From contig JAFQBQ010000190.1 of the NCBI GenBank assembly GCA_017416635.1, positions 1 to 8,187 of the forward strand: a DNA stretch of 8,187 bases, read 5' to 3'. The notes under the pieces are model-generated. The model worked only from the letters and a program-made list of their open reading frames with translations. It was not told the DNA's origin and did not search any database. This document shows positions 6,460-8,187 of the stretch, in pieces. Position 1 is the stretch's first letter, and every line of letters starts with the position of its first letter. A program made the translations under genes and the position numbers. The DNA is from Alphaproteobacteria bacterium (GTDB lineage Bacteria > Pseudomonadota > Alphaproteobacteria > UBA3830).

Positions 6460-7272
6460 ATGAAGTTATTGCATTTGAAACAATTGTGTTTTTTGCCGCT
6501 TCTTTTGGGAGTGTGTTTTTATGCGTTTTGCGAAGGGTTTATAAGAGCGAAGGGACTAGCAGCTTTGCTCGCGTTCGCGTTGGTTGCATATGCTCATCTC
6601 AGAATTATTCCAAAAAATAAAATCTACAATTTCATAACTGCATTAGCGTTTGTTGGCCTTATATGGCTGCTCATAACGCATGCTATGCCGGGATTCGCCA
6701 ATCCGATAATTTTCGATCACGTGCAAGTGTCGCAAATGTCTTCGTATTACTCCATGAGAATCAATTTCGACAAAGTTATTCCTGCGCTTATAATATTCAC
6801 GTTTTGGATTCATAGTAATTTTAAATGGAGTTTGTTATCCTATCAAATAAAAGTAACCGCAGCTGTCTCGACGGCATGTATCGCTTGCATTTTATTTCCG
6901 GCAGTGTTGAGCGGATTCGTAAAATTTGATCCGAAAATTCCAAATATAACTACGGTATGGGCGTTGAATAACTTATTTTGCGTTTGCTTCAGCGAAGAAG
7001 TCATTTTTCGTTTGTACGTGCAAAGCAAAGTCGAGCAATTTGTAAGAAATCCTTTTGCTTCGATTTTGATTGCTTCCGCAATATTTGGTTACTATCACTA
7101 TTACATGCACAGCGGAATGATTATGGCAATTTTAGCTGCCGTTTGCGGAATATTTTACGGATATGCGTTTTCCAAAACGAATCGCAGTGTCATCTGTGCA
7201 ATTCTCGTTCATTTTTCACTAAATCTGTGCCACTTTTTGTTGTTTACTTATCCGCATGTTATGAGAAATTAA
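6460..7272 (+). CDS. CPBP (Abi/Rce1-like) family intramembrane glutamic protease
   Basis: A 270-residue integral membrane protein of the inner membrane with about seven or eight hydrophobic segments (roughly 9-29, 32-48, 57-75, 107-119, 131-152, 166-182, 201-218, 220-262 in part). The three CPBP signatures are in order in the C-terminal half: EExxxR (E179, E180, R184, in SEEVIFR), FxxxH (F209-H213, FGYYH) and HxxxN (H251-N255, HFSLN). The family includes eukaryotic Rce1 CAAX protease and bacterial proteins tied to bacteriocin self-immunity or regulated intramembrane proteolysis; all catalytic residues are kept, so activity is likely but the substrate is unknown. No good ribosome site precedes ATG 6460, which lies 16 bases after the MBL stop, so translation may depend on read-over from upstream. 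No bacteriocin-like small gene is next to it. Confidence 0.87.
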   Translation: MKLLHLKQLCFLPLLLGVCFYAFCEGFIRAKGLAALLAFALVAYAHLRIIPKNKIYNFITALAFVGLIWLLITHAMPGFANPIIFDHVQVSQMSSYYSMRINFDKVIPALIIFTFWIHSNFKWSLLSYQIKVTAAVSTACIACILFPAVLSGFVKFDPKIPNITTVWALNNLFCVCFSEEVIFRLYVQSKVEQFVRNPFASILIASAIFGYYHYYMHSGMIMAILAAVCGIFYGYAFSKTNRSVICAILVHFSLNLCHFLLFTYPHVMRN

Positions 7273-7292
7273 GAGTGCATAATAAGCTTCAG

Positions 7293-7319
7293 TTGCAACT
7301 TCTCAGAGATTTATATAAA
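7293..7319 (+). promoter_or_regulatory. Candidate promoter of plsY-dprA
   Basis: In the 74-base gap before plsY, TTGCAA (7293-7298) and TATAAA (7314-7319) are spaced 15 bases apart, somewhat short for a sigma-70 promoter. TAAATT (7316-7321) would give 17 bases but matches less well. The TTGCAA lies in a 10-base perfect palindrome, AGTTGCAACT (7291-7300). No terminator is visible between the CPBP gene and plsY, so read-through is also possible. Confidence 0.35.
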
Positions 7320-7346
7320 TTACAATTATAGAATTTGGAGCGTGAA

Positions 7347-7940
7347 ATGAATATAAGTTCTTTTTATCCTTTGATTGCGTATTTGGCGGGATCGATTCCG
7401 TTTGGATTGATTTTTTCAAAATTGTTTGGAAAAGGCGATATACGGAAGAAAGGCTCGGGCAACATCGGCGCAACAAATGTTTTGAGAACGCAGGGCAAGC
7501 TGCTCGGATTGCTTACTTTGATTTTTGATTTTTCCAAAGCGTTTTTGCCGTGTTATTTTTTGCATTCAGAAAGTGAAATATGTAATCTTTTGGTAATGGT
7601 CGCTCCTGTCGTGGGACACATGTTTCCAATTTGGTTGAAGTTCAAAGGCGGAAAAGGTGTTGCATCTTTTCTCGGAATTCTCGCCGCTATAAATATTTGG
7701 GTTCTGCTCGCTACTGTGGTAATTTGGCTTTCGCTTTTCGCGGTAACCAGAATATCTTCTGTTTCTTGTTTAACCGCTTCGGCGTGCAGTTTGATTTTGT
7801 ATAAAGAATTTTTCCTGCTGGATTATCCCGAATATCTACATCAGTTTTTCGCTTTAGCGTTTTTGGTAGTACTTATCATCATCGCGCACAGAAGTAATTT
7901 AAAAAGATTATGGGAAGGAACCGAAAAGCCTATTAAATAA
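7347..7940 (+). CDS. plsY: Acyl-phosphate:glycerol-3-phosphate acyltransferase PlsY
   Basis: Inner-membrane enzyme that transfers an acyl group from acyl-phosphate (made by PlsX) to sn-glycerol-3-phosphate, giving lysophosphatidic acid, the first committed step of phospholipid synthesis. ATG 7347 is the start, six bases after GGAG (7337-7340); a TTG at 7335 in frame would run through that site. The 197 residues carry the family signatures: YLAGSIPFG (12-20), the glycerophosphate-binding GSGNIGATN (36-44), GHMFP (90-94), and the phosphate-binding FKGGKGVA (99-106). Hydrophobic segments at about 7-27, 50-70, 80-95, 107-132, 138-155 and 165-180 fit the multi-pass family topology. Length is normal. 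It is followed after 12 bases by dprA, a frequent alphaproteobacterial arrangement, and is likely co-transcribed with it. Confidence 0.96.
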   Translation: MNISSFYPLIAYLAGSIPFGLIFSKLFGKGDIRKKGSGNIGATNVLRTQGKLLGLLTLIFDFSKAFLPCYFLHSESEICNLLVMVAPVVGHMFPIWLKFKGGKGVASFLGILAAINIWVLLATVVIWLSLFAVTRISSVSCLTASACSLILYKEFFLLDYPEYLHQFFALAFLVVLIIIAHRSNLKRLWEGTEKPIK

Positions 7941-7952
7941 TAAGAGGTTAGC

Positions 7953-8187
7953 GTGGGCATTATTTCAGACAAAGAAAAGTTTGCAAGATTGAGGCTTTCC
8001 AGAACGGAATTAATTGGCGCGCGCGGATTTTGGAACCTGATAAGAAAATACGGTTCAGCGGAAAACGCGATAGAAGCTGTTTCTGACAAATATCAAATTT
8101 GCTCTTTGGATGACATTTATCAAGAATTGGATAAAACAAAAGCGTTGGGCGCGAATTTAATTTTTTTTGAGGATGAAGATTATCCGC
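7953..8187 (+). CDS. dprA: DNA-processing protein DprA, N-terminal part (cut by window edge)
   Basis: DprA/Smf binds incoming single-stranded DNA and loads RecA during transformation; it is also kept in bacteria not known to be competent. A GTG start at 7953 is set by AAGAGG (7942-7947), five bases upstream, and by the product MGIISDKEKFARLRLSRTEL. Seventy-eight codons are visible and open to the edge. The segment LRLSRTELIGARGFWNLIRKYGSAENAIEA (about 13-42) is the N-terminal helical, SAM-like domain, and FFEDEDYP (71-78) is the conserved lead into the Rossmann-like DNA-binding domain, which lies outside the window. Some four fifths of a usual DprA is missing only because of the cut, not because of a lesion. 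It follows plsY by 12 bases; topA often comes next in related genomes but cannot be seen here. Confidence 0.93.
   Translation, partial: MGIISDKEKFARLRLSRTELIGARGFWNLIRKYGSAENAIEAVSDKYQICSLDDIYQELDKTKALGANLIFFEDEDYP

Noticed and set aside
6978..7331. A 117-codon + strand frame overlapping the CPBP gene and the gap before plsY
   Set aside because: It overlaps the catalytic region of a well-supported gene in another frame and has no family resemblance.
1..8187. Mobile elements, CRISPR arrays, phage or toxin-antitoxin systems
   Set aside because: No transposase, integrase, regularly spaced repeats, terminal inverted repeats or paired small genes were found on either strand.

Overview
The window is AT-rich (roughly 60-65% A+T by eye) and densely packed. 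It reads as a chromosomal segment of an alphaproteobacterium, probably from an AT-rich, oxygen-limited or host-associated uncultured lineage. Three things point that way: the first gene is an RpoH-type heat-shock sigma factor of alphaproteobacterial character; the right end carries plsY followed directly by dprA, an order common in that class; and a class III (anaerobic) ribonucleotide reductase is present. The exact taxon cannot be fixed from the sequence. No phage, insertion sequence or CRISPR signature was seen.

Layout. The first 19 bases are the 5' end of a tRNA, almost certainly tRNA-Gln, transcribed leftward out of the window; its promoter lies in the divergent gap before rpoH (132-995, +). 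A 280-base gap with an imperfect hairpin leads to an orphan gene for an exported, very acidic, helix-rich protein (1276-2982). A 189-base gap with several dyad-symmetric elements, one of them FNR-like, precedes nrdD (3172-5220), which uses a TTG start. Closely spaced behind it are queD (5264-5605), a pterin-type metallo-beta-lactamase-fold hydrolase (5619-6443) and a CPBP/Rce1-like intramembrane protease (6460-7272). After a short gap with a possible promoter come plsY (7347-7940) and the first 78 codons of dprA (7953 to the window end). All protein genes lie on the + strand.

How the parts may work together. nrdD, queD and the MBL gene probably share a transcript: nrdD would supply deoxynucleotides without oxygen, QueD makes the queuosine precursor 6-carboxytetrahydropterin, and the MBL protein belongs to a family named after a dihydropterin reaction. 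plsY (phosphatidic acid synthesis) and dprA (single-strand DNA handling in uptake and recombination) are a conserved pair without an obvious functional link.

The point most worth a second look is that the NrdD-like protein ends about 20 residues after its zinc-binding cluster. It therefore lacks the C-terminal glycyl-radical segment (RVxGY type) on which class III catalysis depends, and no such segment is visible in any + frame before queD. Either the radical glycine is supplied by another polypeptide, the radical chemistry differs, or the gene is decaying or contains a sequencing error. The exported acidic protein and the palindrome-rich nrdD leader are the other unexplained items.
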